Below, piece by piece: positions 26,479-35,915 of a DNA stretch of 64,000 bases. This DNA is from Pseudomonadales bacterium (GTDB lineage: Bacteria; Pseudomonadota; Gammaproteobacteria; Pseudomonadales; Azotimanducaceae): NCBI GenBank assembly GCA_022825925.1, contig JAJDVW010000163.1, positions 60,981 through 124,980 of the forward strand, in the 5' to 3' direction. The position numbers were made by a program, and so were the translations under genes. Position 1 is the stretch's first letter. Every line of letters begins with the position of its first letter. The notes under the pieces were generated by a model. The model saw only the letters and a list, made by a program, of their open reading frames with translations. It searched no databases and was not told the origin of the DNA.

Positions 26479-27854
26479 GCACCGCCGCCGCGGCCACGGG
26501 CCGCGTCCGCTGGCCGGTGGTCCTGGCCTACGGCGCGCCGGGCGTCGGAGCAGGCTACATGTACCTGCTCGTCAACCTCTACGTGATGAAGTTCTCCACC
26601 GACGTGCTGCTGATTGCGCCCGCGGTCATGGGCATCATCTTCTCGGTATCGCGCGTCTGGGACGCCATCTCGGACCCGGTCGTGGGGTACCTGAGCGACC
26701 GCACGAAGAGCCGTTTCGGCCGCCGGCGCACCTGGATACTGGCTTCCGTCGTGCCGATCGCCGCAGTGTTCGTGATGGTGTTCGCCCCGCCGGAGGCGCT
26801 CGGCAACGCCGGCCGCATCGCCTGGATGGCGACCGCGATCATTGGTTTCTACTCGGTGATGACGGTGTTCCTCGTGCCGCACCTGTCCCTCGGCGCCGAG
26901 CTGTCCGAGGACTACCACGAGCGGAGCCGGCTGTTCGGCATGCGTCATGCCGCGTTCACCATCGGCTCCATCCTCGCGCTCGCGAGCATGCAGGCCCTCA
27001 TCCTGGCGGAGCAGGAGGGCGAGGCCGCCGTGCGCGAAACCACCTTCGCGCTGGCCCTGCTCGCTTCGGCGGTGATGACCGCGGCCCTGCTGTGTTCCGT
27101 CCCGGCGCTGAAGGAGCGGCCCGACTTCCAGGGACGCGTCACGGAGAATCCGTTCCGCGCGTTCGCGGACGTGTGGCGCAACGTGCACGCCCGGCTCCTC
27201 ATCGTCGTGACGTTCATCGAGAACATCGGCTCGGCGGCCATCGGCGTGCTTACGCTCTACGTGATGCAGTACGTCGTCGGCGCGCCTTGGTGGTCGCCGC
27301 TGGTCATCCTCTCCTACATGTTCCCGTCGGCCGCCTCGGTCCCCATCTGGCTGCCCCTGTCGCGGCGCTTCGGCAAGGTGCGGCTGTGGATGTTCTCGAT
27401 GGTCCTGACCGGGCTGTCGTTCGGGGGCATGTTCGTGCTGCCGTTCCTGGATACGGTCGAGCTGCGGCTGGTGACGATCTTCGTCCTCGCGTTCTTTGCC
27501 GGGCTCGCCGCGGGCGCCGGCGGCACGATCGGACCGTCCGTGCAGGGCGACGTCATCGACTACGACGAGCACCTGACCGGCGAGCGCAAGGAGGGCTCCT
27601 ACTTCGCCACCTGGAACTTCGTCTACAAGAGCGCCATGGGCGTGATGCTGGCGCTCACCGGGTTCGTGCTGCAGGCGTCGGGTTTCGTGCCGAACCAGGA
27701 ACAGACCATGACGGTGCAACTCGCGATGGTGTCGCTGTACGGTCTCTTCCCGCTCGTTTGCTACGCCGTCGGCGCGGCCCTGTTCAGCCGCTTCAAGCTC
27801 GACGAACAGGCGCACGCGGAAATCCGCGCGCAACTCGACCTGAAGACCGCCTGA
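26475..27854 (+). CDS. MFS transporter, GPH/MelB-type sodium:sugar symporter-like
   Basis: 459 aa with about 12 hydrophobic segments. The GPH-family hallmark SVSRVWDAISDPVVGYLSDR, then TKSRFGRRRTWILAS, is near the N-terminus. Starts at an ATG overlapping the SDR stop (ATGA). GPH carriers import glycosides, pentosides, hexuronides or, in some lineages, sulfonated/aromatic compounds with Na+ or H+. The substrate here is unknown. Ends 33 nt from the convergent enoyl-CoA hydratase gene. Confidence 0.85.
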   Translation: MSTAAAATGRVRWPVVLAYGAPGVGAGYMYLLVNLYVMKFSTDVLLIAPAVMGIIFSVSRVWDAISDPVVGYLSDRTKSRFGRRRTWILASVVPIAAVFVMVFAPPEALGNAGRIAWMATAIIGFYSVMTVFLVPHLSLGAELSEDYHERSRLFGMRHAAFTIGSILALASMQALILAEQEGEAAVRETTFALALLASAVMTAALLCSVPALKERPDFQGRVTENPFRAFADVWRNVHARLLIVVTFIENIGSAAIGVLTLYVMQYVVGAPWWSPLVILSYMFPSAASVPIWLPLSRRFGKVRLWMFSMVLTGLSFGGMFVLPFLDTVELRLVTIFVLAFFAGLAAGAGGTIGPSVQGDVIDYDEHLTGERKEGSYFATWNFVYKSAMGVMLALTGFVLQASGFVPNQEQTMTVQLAMVSLYGLFPLVCYAVGAALFSRFKLDEQAHAEIRAQLDLKTA

Positions 27855-27887
27855 AGGCCCGCAACTCCCGCGCTGGCAGGCTTGCAG

Positions 27888-28667
27888 TCAGCGACCGACG
27901 AAGTTGCCCGGGCGCCGCTCCGCAACCGCCCGGACGCCTTCCTTGTGGTCCTCGGTCTTCTGTAGGCGCGCCTGTTCCGCGTTCTCCCAGTCCGTCGCGG
28001 CCTGGACCGCTTCCGGCAGACCCTGTCGCATCGTCGCCCGCACCGACTCCACGGCGAGCGGGGCGTTCTCCGCGATCTCGGCCGCCAGCCGCGCCGCCGC
28101 GGGCCGCAGGTCGTCCGCATCCGTCAGGATGTCCGCCAGGCCCCACTCGTAGGCCGTCTCGCCGTTGATGCGGCGGCCCGTCATGAAGAGCAGGTTGGCC
28201 TTCTGCCGGCCCACGATCCTCGGCAGCGTGTGCGTCAGGCCGAAGCCCGGATGGAAGCCGAGCTTCGCGAAGTTGGCCGTGAAGCGTGCGGCCGGCGACA
28301 CGATGCGGTAGTCCGCCATGACCGCGAGCCCGAAACCGCCGCCGACCGCCGCGCCCTGCACGGCGGCGATGACCGGTTTCTTCGCGGAGAAGAGCCGCAC
28401 GGCCGCCGCGTAGAGCGGGTTGCCCTCGCCGGGGGCGCGGTCCCGAACCGCGGTCCGCTTGCTGTCCGCGAAGTTGTTGCCGGCGCAGAAGTGCTTGCCT
28501 TCGGAGCAGAGCACGAGCGCCCGCGTGCCAAGGTCCTCGTCGAGGGCGTCGAACGCGTCGCCGAGGTCGTTGATGAGCTCGACATCAAAGAAGTTGTTCG
28601 GCGGGCGCTGGATCTCCAGCGTCGCCACGTACCCGTCGTGCTGAACCTCGATGTCGCCGTATCTCAC
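27888..28667 (-). CDS. Enoyl-CoA hydratase/isomerase family protein
   Basis: 259-aa crotonase fold. Oxyanion-hole segments KHFCAGNNFADS and AVQGAAVGGGFGLAVMADYR are both visible, followed by FTANFAKLGFHPGFGLTHTL and PRIVGRQKANLLFMTGRRI. The GTG at 28667 with a GGAGG box 5-6 nt upstream is preferred over upstream in-frame codons that lack family similarity. Where hydratases carry the second catalytic Glu, here reads FHPGFG, so hydratase versus isomerase activity is uncertain. Divergent from the MBL-fold gene. Confidence 0.85.
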   Translation of the reverse strand: MRYGDIEVQHDGYVATLEIQRPPNNFFDVELINDLGDAFDALDEDLGTRALVLCSEGKHFCAGNNFADSKRTAVRDRAPGEGNPLYAAAVRLFSAKKPVIAAVQGAAVGGGFGLAVMADYRIVSPAARFTANFAKLGFHPGFGLTHTLPRIVGRQKANLLFMTGRRINGETAYEWGLADILTDADDLRPAAARLAAEIAENAPLAVESVRATMRQGLPEAVQAATDWENAEQARLQKTEDHKEGVRAVAERRPGNFVGR

Positions 28668-28727
28668 CCGATCCTCCCTGGAAGCCGTCCGAAATGCGGC
28701 TGCTATAGTGCCCGAAAACCGGGAACG

Positions 28728-29600
28728 ATGGATATGGGCGAGCCCGCACCCTTCCTGCGCTGGCGGATCGGCGACGTCACGGTGACGCGGGTCGTCGAAC
28801 TCACTTCGGCGAGCATCGGCGGCTACATCCTGCCCCAGGTCCCCCCCGACCTCGTCGACCGGCTGCCCTGGCTCGCGCCGTTCACCGACCCCGCGAAGAA
28901 GCTGCTGATGTCCTTCCACAGCCTCGTCCTCCAGTGCCGGGACGAGACGTTCGTCGTCGACACGTGCATCGGCAACGACAAGGTGCGGAACTACCCGCGC
29001 TGGAACCGGATGCAGTCACGCTTCCTCGACGACTTCGCCGACGCCGGCTTCGCGGTCGACGCCGTGGACACCGTGCTCTGCACCCACATGCACGTCGACC
29101 ACGTGGGCTGGAACACGCGCCTCGTGGAGGGGCGCTGGGAACCCACCTTCGAGCGCGCGCGCTACCTCTACGCGGAGGAGGAGTGGGCGCATTGGCGCGC
29201 GACCGACCAGACCGAGGAGTACGGACCCGTCATCGCGGATTCCGTCGACCCGATCTTCGACGCGGGGCTGGCGGACCTCGTTCCCTCCGACCACTCCGTG
29301 AGCGACGAGGTACGGCTCGAGCCGACGCCCGGGCACACGCCGGGCCACGTGAGCGTACACATCACCTCCCGGGGCGAGGAAGCCGTCATCACCGGCGACG
29401 CCATTCACCATCCCTGCCAGATCGCCCACCCCGAGTGGTCGTCGACCGCGGATGTCGACGCGGACGCGAGCGCGAGCACCCGCCGGGCCATGCTCGAACG
29501 TTACGCGGACCGGCCCGTGCTGGTCATCGGGACGCACTTCGCGGGGCCGACCGCGGGCCGGGTGGTGCGGGACGGCGACGCGTTTCGGCTGGACTGTTAG
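28728..29600 (+). CDS. MBL fold metallo-hydrolase
   Basis: 290 aa. The dizinc motif HxHxDH is present as CTHMHVDHVGWN. Further ligands are HTPGH (PTPGHTPGHVSVHI), Asp in ITGDAIHHP, and a terminal GTHF. An N-terminal ~60 aa cap (WRIGDVTVTRVVELTSASIG) is typical of the alkylsulfatase/quorum-lactonase-like MBL subgroup. A TATAGT -10-like hexamer lies at 28704-28709. Substrate unknown. Confidence 0.85.
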   Translation: MDMGEPAPFLRWRIGDVTVTRVVELTSASIGGYILPQVPPDLVDRLPWLAPFTDPAKKLLMSFHSLVLQCRDETFVVDTCIGNDKVRNYPRWNRMQSRFLDDFADAGFAVDAVDTVLCTHMHVDHVGWNTRLVEGRWEPTFERARYLYAEEEWAHWRATDQTEEYGPVIADSVDPIFDAGLADLVPSDHSVSDEVRLEPTPGHTPGHVSVHITSRGEEAVITGDAIHHPCQIAHPEWSSTADVDADASASTRRAMLERYADRPVLVIGTHFAGPTAGRVVRDGDAFRLDC

Positions 29601-29610
29601 CCCCGTAGGG

Positions 29611-30612
29611 CTACCCGGACCGACCCACCATTCGGGAAACGCCGTCCAGCAGTTCCGGCCCGCTGTCGGCGCGGACGATCCACTCCCCCACGAGCGCGAG
29701 TCGGTTCCAGTCCTCGACGTCCGCGAGCACGGCCTCGACCTGTCGGCCGACCGCATCGCCAAATCGCCCGGCGGCCTGGCGCCCCAGCAACGCGCGTTGC
29801 GCCGCCACGCCCTCGCTGCGCCCTTCCGACATGCCTTCGCGCCGTCCTTCCTCGCGCCACTGCGCGGGCCATTGCGCCATCCGTTCGACCAACGTCACCG
29901 TCACTTCCTCTACCGTTCCGCCGAGTTCCAGCTCGGTCTCCTCTGAACCGAGCGCGACCATCTGCCGCATCCATGCCACGAACGCCCGTTCGAGCTCCGA
30001 GTCCCGCGGTGACCGCAGCCACCCCCGCATCGCGCGAGCCACGCGGACGATGTCGGCCGGTGTGCGGCTCTGCTCGAAGCCGATCACCGCGCGCATCAGG
30101 TTGCCCAGTGGAAGATCGTCCACCGCGACGCGACGCTCGTCAAGGAGCAGCGAGCGCTGCGCCGGCTGGCAGGGTGCCAGCGGATCGGGTACCGGCGCGA
30201 CCAGCTCGCGCATGTCCAGCCGGCCGGTCCACGGCGCGTCGCCGTTGTACAGCACCACAGGCAACACTGGCGGCCAGCGCCCGGGCGGCCCGAGCTGCCC
30301 TCGGCGATCGAGCTCCCGATACAGCAGCGCCGTGTACTCGAGGTTGCGCAACGCCATGCGGGGGTCGTTGCCGGACTGGAACTCCAGGAGCACGAGCAGG
30401 TAGAGCCAGCCATTGCGGAAGCGCACGCGCCACACGGCGTCACCACGACGCTGCTGGGCGCTGTCGCCGACGTGCTCGGCGGGCAGCTTCTCGAGAGTGC
30501 CGAGGTCGATGTCCCCGATCCAGTCGCGATGCCCGACGACCTCGAGCAGGTCTGCCACCATGCGGGGGAACGCGAACAGCCGGCGGTAGATCGGGTCGTG
30601 CACGGCGGTCAC
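29611..30612 (-). CDS. Rpn family recombination-promoting nuclease/putative transposase
   Basis: ~333 aa of the YhgA-like/Rpn group. N-terminal VTAVHDPIYRRLFAFPRMVA; PD-(D/E)XK-like core RRGDAVWRVRFRNG ... LYLLVLLEFQSGND; then AVIGFEQS and a helical tail with a low-complexity REEGRREGMSEGRSEGVAAQ segment before the C-terminal domain. The start is chosen at a GTG (30612), which gives the usual family N-terminus; an upstream ATG at 30669 would add 19 residues. Rpn proteins are DNA endonucleases that promote RecA-independent recombination. A second member lies at 54199-55209. Confidence 0.75.
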   Translation of the reverse strand: MTAVHDPIYRRLFAFPRMVADLLEVVGHRDWIGDIDLGTLEKLPAEHVGDSAQQRRGDAVWRVRFRNGWLYLLVLLEFQSGNDPRMALRNLEYTALLYRELDRRGQLGPPGRWPPVLPVVLYNGDAPWTGRLDMRELVAPVPDPLAPCQPAQRSLLLDERRVAVDDLPLGNLMRAVIGFEQSRTPADIVRVARAMRGWLRSPRDSELERAFVAWMRQMVALGSEETELELGGTVEEVTVTLVERMAQWPAQWREEGRREGMSEGRSEGVAAQRALLGRQAAGRFGDAVGRQVEAVLADVEDWNRLALVGEWIVRADSGPELLDGVSRMVGRSG

Positions 30613-30800
30613 TGTAGCCGGCGCGGGTCCGCGTGCCTGTACGCAATGCCGGCAGGACGCGTGAGTCATCGGCGCCACGTAGTGCGAGCGCTGTCGCGCA
30701 AGTGGTTCCGCGGCGGACACGCGCCCGTCGCAATCGCATGCGGCCGGCCAGGCTGGAGCCGGCGGCATGCTAGACTTGATCGTTTTCCCGCTGCCCTGCC

Positions 30801-32069
30801 GTGTCCTCCCTCCACATCGTCAACGCCCTGAAGCGCCGCGACTTTCTCTGTCTGTGGAGCGGCAGTCTGGCCGCCTCGTTCGCGATGAACATGCAGATGA
30901 TCGCGCGCGGGTGGCTCGTCTACACGATGACCTCCTCCGCGATGGATCTCGCGTGGGTGACGCTGGCGTTCATGGTGCCCCAGGTCTTCTTCTCGCTGTG
31001 GGGCGGCGTGCTGGCCGACCGCTTCCGCAAGCGTCGCATCCTGGTCCTCGCCCAGACGCTGAACTGCGTCGCGACACTCTTCATGGCGACCGTCATCATC
31101 ACCGGCCAGGTCACGTTCTGGGACTTCATCTGGCTCGGCATGTTCAACGGCACCGTGCTCGCGTTCTCGATCCCGGCGCGGCACGCCTTCGTGCCCGAAC
31201 TCGTGCCGCGCCGGCTGATCTTCACGGCCATGGCGCTGCACACCACCGGCATGAACTTCGCCCGCATCCTGGGCCCGGTGATCGCGGGGTTCCTGATCGC
31301 CTGGGTCGCAAGCGGCGACACCTCGAGCACCTTCGGGGTCGGGGTCGTCTACTACATGATCGCGATCCTCTACCTGGTGGCCGCCGTCACCATGATGTTC
31401 GTCCAGCGGCCCGGCGCGCCGCACGCGCAACTGCCGAAGAGCCCCCTGCGCGACCTGCTCGACGGACTGGCCTACGTGCGCGCGACCCCGCCGGTCTTCG
31501 GCCTCATCATGCTGTCCGTGGTCGCCTTCCTCTTCGGCATGCCCCTGAACACGCTCCTGCCGGCGTTCAACGAGGACATCCTCGGCGGCAGCTCCGACGA
31601 CCTGGGACTGCTGATGTCGGGCATGGGGCTCGGCGCCATCGCCGGTTCGCTGATGCTGGCGTCGGCGGGCGAGTTGAAGCGCAAGCGCCGCTGGTTGATC
31701 GGCACCTGCTTCGGCTGGGCCGTGAGCACCGCGGCGCTGGCCCTTGCGACCGACCTCCCCGTCGCCATGCTGATCGTCGCCGTATTCGGCTGGATGTCCG
31801 CCTGGAACATGGCGCTGAACCGGGGACTGATCCAGAGCCAGGTCGACATGCGCATGCGCGGGCGGGTGATGAGCATCGACATGATGTCGCACGGGCTGAT
31901 GCCGGTCGGGATGATCCCGCTCGGCTGGGTCGCCGACACCTTCGGGGTCGCCAGCGCACTGGCCGTCAGCGGGACGCTGTTCGCTGTCGCCGTCGCGGCG
32001 CTCAAGTGGCTGTCCCCCGCAGTCCAGCGGGTGGGACGGCCGGTGGCCGCGGTGGGCGCGACCCGGTAG
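30801..32069 (+). CDS. MFS transporter (EntS-like/MFS_3 group)
   Basis: 422 aa with about 12 hydrophobic segments. N-terminal FLCLWSGSLAASFAMNMQMI, then ARGWLVYTMT, and the inter-helix motif GGVLADRFRKRRILVLAQ. GTG start. The family is related to enterobactin exporter EntS and other small-molecule exporters. The substrate is unknown. Convergent with the alpha/beta hydrolase gene, 10 bp apart. Confidence 0.82.
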   Translation: MSSLHIVNALKRRDFLCLWSGSLAASFAMNMQMIARGWLVYTMTSSAMDLAWVTLAFMVPQVFFSLWGGVLADRFRKRRILVLAQTLNCVATLFMATVIITGQVTFWDFIWLGMFNGTVLAFSIPARHAFVPELVPRRLIFTAMALHTTGMNFARILGPVIAGFLIAWVASGDTSSTFGVGVVYYMIAILYLVAAVTMMFVQRPGAPHAQLPKSPLRDLLDGLAYVRATPPVFGLIMLSVVAFLFGMPLNTLLPAFNEDILGGSSDDLGLLMSGMGLGAIAGSLMLASAGELKRKRRWLIGTCFGWAVSTAALALATDLPVAMLIVAVFGWMSAWNMALNRGLIQSQVDMRMRGRVMSIDMMSHGLMPVGMIPLGWVADTFGVASALAVSGTLFAVAVAALKWLSPAVQRVGRPVAAVGATR

Positions 32070-32079
32070 CGGGCTCCCC

Positions 32080-32943
32080 TCAGACCTCCGCCTTCGCCTT
32101 CGCGGAGCCCAGTTCGTCGAGGACGGGCCGGATCTCCGCGAGGAACCGTTCCGGGTGCTCGCACATCGGAAAATGGCCGAGTCCCTGCATCGTGCGGTAG
32201 CGGGCGCCCGGGATCATCGCGGCCAGCTCCTCGCCCGCTTCCGGCGTCCCGCTCCAGTCGTACTCGCCGTTCAGGATGTAGACCGGGCAGACGTCGGTGT
32301 CGATCCCGCGCGCGCTGTTTCGCACGTCGTGGTCGATGGAGTAGTAGTAGAGGTCGCCCTTGAACACGGCCGGCGCGCCCTGGCTGTACACCCATGTCGT
32401 TTCCCGCCGGTACGCCTCCGGACTCGTCGGCGCCATCATTCCGTACATCACGTGGGCCTTGAAATCGTTGCCGATCTCCGGGTGGTGGAACTCGTCGATG
32501 AAGCCGCCGGGGGTGTACGCGGACGCCTCGAGGCCCACGGTGGCGCGGAAACGCTCCGGGTGATGGATGGCGAGGTCCACCGCCAGGTGGCCGCCGATCG
32601 AACTGCCCATGTAGAGCGGCTCCGGGAGTTCGAGCGCGTCCGCGAGCCCCACCGGCACGCTCATCAGGAAGTCCTTGGTCAGCTTGTAGGGCTCGCTCCA
32701 CCAGTCCTTGCCCGTGGGCGGGACGGACTTGCCGTGATACGGCAGGTCGTAGGCGATCAGCCGGTAGCGGCTCTGCAGTTCTTCGTCCTCGAGGACGTGC
32801 CGCCACTGCCGCCCGTCGGCCCCGGCGGTGTGCTGCAGGAGGATCGGGACGCCCTCCCCCGCCTCCTCGAAGTACACCCGGTGCTCGACGCCCCCGAGTT
32901 CCAGGTGGACGTAGCGTCCGACGGCCGCGTCAAACCGGGCCAT
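32080..32943 (-). CDS. Alpha/beta hydrolase
   Basis: 287 aa. Nucleophile Ser115 in YMGSSIGGHLA (GxSxG), oxyanion segment LLQHTAGADGRQW, acid in YILNGEYDWSG and His in GLGHFPMCEHPE. Such C-C/ester hydrolases act in catabolic pathways. The substrate is unknown. It overlaps the preceding small gene by 14 nt, suggesting co-translation. Confidence 0.85.
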   Translation of the reverse strand: MARFDAAVGRYVHLELGGVEHRVYFEEAGEGVPILLQHTAGADGRQWRHVLEDEELQSRYRLIAYDLPYHGKSVPPTGKDWWSEPYKLTKDFLMSVPVGLADALELPEPLYMGSSIGGHLAVDLAIHHPERFRATVGLEASAYTPGGFIDEFHHPEIGNDFKAHVMYGMMAPTSPEAYRRETTWVYSQGAPAVFKGDLYYYSIDHDVRNSARGIDTDVCPVYILNGEYDWSGTPEAGEELAAMIPGARYRTMQGLGHFPMCEHPERFLAEIRPVLDELGSAKAKAEV

Positions 32944-33304
32944 TGTTCACCTCCCGCATGATCTCGATCAGCCGGCGCAGCGCCGGGTAGTAGGCGCAGT
33001 AGTGGGCCGTGTCCCCCGTGACCTCGAAGCCGTGGTGCAGCGTCGCCGGGTAGAGGTCCTGGTAGAACGGCCGCGGTACCGCTTCGAGGAGGGCGTCCCA
33101 GTCGTCCTCCGGGGCCGCGATCGAAAGGTTCGCGGCGACGGCCCCGAACCAGGGTTCGATGTCCGTGACCTCGCCCGCGGCGACCGTGAGCTTGTGCTTC
33201 TCGGCGCCGATGTCGAGGCGGATCCGGCTCGTCCAGAAACGCGCATGCATGCGGAACTCGCCGTCCTCGTTGGCCCGCCGACGCACTTCCCCCCAATCGA
33301 GCAT
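32930..33304 (-). CDS. Hypothetical protein paired with alpha/beta hydrolase
   Basis: 124 aa, not assigned. Starts MLDWGEVRRRANEDGEFRMH and reads like a small SCP2-type or single-domain sterol-carrier-like fold (FWTSRIRLDIGAEKHKLTVA ... PWFGAVAANLSIAAPEDDW), which is only a resemblance. It overlaps the downstream hydrolase gene by 14 nt, so the two probably act together. Divergent from the phosphodiesterase gene at 33383. Confidence 0.6.
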   Translation of the reverse strand: MLDWGEVRRRANEDGEFRMHARFWTSRIRLDIGAEKHKLTVAAGEVTDIEPWFGAVAANLSIAAPEDDWDALLEAVPRPFYQDLYPATLHHGFEVTGDTAHYCAYYPALRRLIEIMREVNNGPV

Positions 33305-33382
33305 GAGACCCGTGCCTCCCCGGTATCTTGTAGTTGCCCCCGCTGGTCGCGTAGGGTAGCCCATTTCCCCGGCGCATCGTCC

Positions 33383-33976
33383 ATGCCCCTGAACATCGGC
33401 CTGATCGCGGACACGCACATCCCGGAAGCCCGCGCGACCCTCTGGCCGCAGGTGTACGAGGCGTTCGACGGCGTGGACTGCATCCTCCACGCGGGCGACA
33501 TCCACGAACTCTGGGTGCTCGACACCCTCGAGGAGATCGCGCCGGTCTACGCCGCCCGCGGCAACGGCGAGGACGGCTCGGGCGGCCGGGATGTCCAGCC
33601 CGAGGATCCCCGCCTGCGTTACGCGTGGAGCCTCCCCCTCGAGAACCTCACGGTGGGTCTCACGCATTACATTCCGGCAAACGAACGCCCGCCGGACTTC
33701 ACCGTCTCCCGCTGGGTGGAGCGCTTCTTCCCCGACAAGACGCCCGACGTGATCGTCTACGGAGACACGCACACCGAACTCATCAACGAGGTGGACGGGA
33801 TCCTCTGCGTGAACCCCGGCTCGCCCACGTATCCACACAACTACGACACGCAGTACGGGACCATCGGGTTCCTGGAACTCGACGACGGCGAGGCGCGGCC
33901 GAGCGTCTGGCTGATCAACGACGACGGCATCGAACCGTTCGACTGGGACGCCGTGCCGCCCTGGCGGCGACGGTGA
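33383..33976 (+). CDS. Metallophosphoesterase (YfcE/MJ0936-type phosphodiesterase)
   Basis: 197 aa. Conserved metal-binding motifs in order: LIADTHIPE (DxH), LHAGDIHE (GDxH), ARGNGE (GN), LTHYIPAN (H), and VYGDTHTELIN (GDTH), ending with CVNPGSPTYPH. Small cytoplasmic phosphodiesterase of the calcineurin-like superfamily. The physiological substrate is unknown. 26 nt upstream of the DUF3604 lipoprotein gene and probably in its operon. Confidence 0.88.
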   Translation: MPLNIGLIADTHIPEARATLWPQVYEAFDGVDCILHAGDIHELWVLDTLEEIAPVYAARGNGEDGSGGRDVQPEDPRLRYAWSLPLENLTVGLTHYIPANERPPDFTVSRWVERFFPDKTPDVIVYGDTHTELINEVDGILCVNPGSPTYPHNYDTQYGTIGFLELDDGEARPSVWLINDDGIEPFDWDAVPPWRRR

Positions 33977-34002
33977 CCAGCTACAGGAAGGAGGGAAGGA
34001 CC

Positions 34003-35907
34003 ATGAGAAACTCGATCATCGCGTTGGCGATGCTGGCGCTGGCCGCCGGCTGCGAGCAGGAGCAGGCCGCACCGGAGGTCGCGCCGGAAGACGCCGTGAC
34101 GGCTCCCGAGAGCGTGGCGCCCGAAGCGCCGGCAATCGCGTCGAACCCGCTCCGGGACGCCTATTTCGGCGACACCCACGTACACACCAACCTCTCCTTC
34201 GACGCCTACCTGATGGGCACGCGGCGCACGCCCGACGAGGCCTACGCGTTCGCCAAGGGGGCCGCCATCGAGCACGCGGCCGGGCGGATGATGCAGTTGC
34301 ACGCGCCGCTCGACTTCCTCGCCGTGACGGACCACGCCTTCTACCTCGGCATGATGCGCGAACTCGCGGACGAAGACTCCGCCTACGGCGACCACCCGGT
34401 CGCGGAGGCGGTACGCGGGGCAACGGACGCGGCCGGGTCGGGCGCCGGCTTCCAGGCCATGATCGGGCATCTCCGGGCAGCGATGGCGGACACCGACCCC
34501 GACCGCGTCGACGAGCTCGACGACCGCGACGTCGCCCGCTCGGCCTGGCAGGAGATCATCGAGTCCGCCGAACGCAACAACGATCCCGGCAACTTCACGG
34601 CCTTCACCGCCTACGAGTACACGACCTCCGGACCCGAGACCCAGAACCTGCACCGCAACGTGATCTTCCGCGGCAGCGCACCGTCGCAGCCCTTCAGCCG
34701 CCTGGACTCCCTCAATCCCGAAGACCTCTGGGCGTGGATGGACGGCGTCCGCGCCGAGGGCATGGACGCCATCGCGATACCGCACAATTCCAACGGCTCC
34801 GACGGCTGGATGTTCAGCGACGTGAAGTTCGGCGGAGAAGCCCTGGACGCGGCCTACGCGGACCTGCGGATGCGCAACGAACCGCTCGTCGAGAACACCC
34901 AGGTGAAAGGCACTTCGGACGCGCATCCCCTGCTGTCGCCGAACGACGAGTGGGCGGATTTCGAGCTCATGGAGCTCAAGGTCGCCACCGACCAGACGTC
35001 CCACCCGCCGGGCAGCTACGTGCGCGATGCGTACCTGAGGGGGCTGGCCATGGAAGCGACCCAGGGCTTCAATCCCTACCGCTTCGGGGTCATCGGCTCG
35101 TCGGACACGCACAACGCCGCCGGCTCCTTCTACGAGTACGACTACTGGAGCAAGACCGGTTTCACCGACATCGAACCCTACATGCGCGGCTCCGTGCCGC
35201 TGCCCGAACCCGCGGAGGATGGCTCGGAGTACGCCGACGGCGCATCCCAGTACTGGGGCGCTTCCGGCCTGGCCGGCGTATGGGCGGAATCGAACACGCG
35301 CGAGGCGCTCTTCGACGCCATGCGCCGCAAGGAGACCTTCAGCACCAGCGGCCCGCGCATCAAGGTGCGCTTCTTCGGCGGTTACGACATCGACAGCGCC
35401 ATGACGGCAGCGCCCGACAGCATTGCCCAAGCCTACGCCAACGGCGTGCCGATGGGAGCGGACCTCGCCACCGACGGCGACCGGGCTCCGACCTTTTATG
35501 CCTGGGCGGTCCGCGACCCGAACACCGTCGGCCTGCAGCGCCTGCAGGTCGTCAAGGGCTGGACCGTGGACGGCGAGCACCGGGAAGCGGTGGTCGACAT
35601 CGCGTGCTCCGACGGGGGAACGGTCGATCCCGAGACGCAGCGCTGTCCGGACAACGGCGCCACCGTCGACCTCGCGACCTGCGACGTCAGCGAGGACAAG
35701 GGCGCCGCGGAACTCGCCGCGGTCTGGCAAGACCCGGACTTCGATCCGGCGCAGCATGCGTTCTACTACGTGCGCGTGCTCGAGAACCCGAAGTGCCGCT
35801 GGTCGACGTGGGACGCGATCCGGGCGGGCGTTCCCCTGCGGCCCGACATGCACTCGACGATCCAGGACCGCGCGTGGAGTTCGCCGATCTGGGTTCGGCC
35901 CACGTAG
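34003..35907 (+). CDS. DUF3604 domain-containing lipoprotein
   Basis: 634 aa with a very strong ribosome-binding site (AGGAAGGAGGGAAGG). Signal peptide MRNSIIALAMLALAAGC with acylated Cys17, so it is exported and membrane anchored. The DUF3604 region begins YFGDTHVHTNLSFDAYL and continues FLAVTDHAFYLG, YEYTTSGPETQNLHRNVIF, IPHNSNGSDGWM, VKGTSDAHPLLSPNDEWADF, and GVIGSSDTHNAAG. The His/Asp pattern resembles PHP-type metal sites. Enzymatic role unknown. Such proteins are frequent in marine and soil bacteria in multiple copies. Paired with a phosphodiesterase gene. Confidence 0.88.
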   Translation: MRNSIIALAMLALAAGCEQEQAAPEVAPEDAVTAPESVAPEAPAIASNPLRDAYFGDTHVHTNLSFDAYLMGTRRTPDEAYAFAKGAAIEHAAGRMMQLHAPLDFLAVTDHAFYLGMMRELADEDSAYGDHPVAEAVRGATDAAGSGAGFQAMIGHLRAAMADTDPDRVDELDDRDVARSAWQEIIESAERNNDPGNFTAFTAYEYTTSGPETQNLHRNVIFRGSAPSQPFSRLDSLNPEDLWAWMDGVRAEGMDAIAIPHNSNGSDGWMFSDVKFGGEALDAAYADLRMRNEPLVENTQVKGTSDAHPLLSPNDEWADFELMELKVATDQTSHPPGSYVRDAYLRGLAMEATQGFNPYRFGVIGSSDTHNAAGSFYEYDYWSKTGFTDIEPYMRGSVPLPEPAEDGSEYADGASQYWGASGLAGVWAESNTREALFDAMRRKETFSTSGPRIKVRFFGGYDIDSAMTAAPDSIAQAYANGVPMGADLATDGDRAPTFYAWAVRDPNTVGLQRLQVVKGWTVDGEHREAVVDIACSDGGTVDPETQRCPDNGATVDLATCDVSEDKGAAELAAVWQDPDFDPAQHAFYYVRVLENPKCRWSTWDAIRAGVPLRPDMHSTIQDRAWSSPIWVRPT

Positions 35908-35915
35908 CGCCCCGC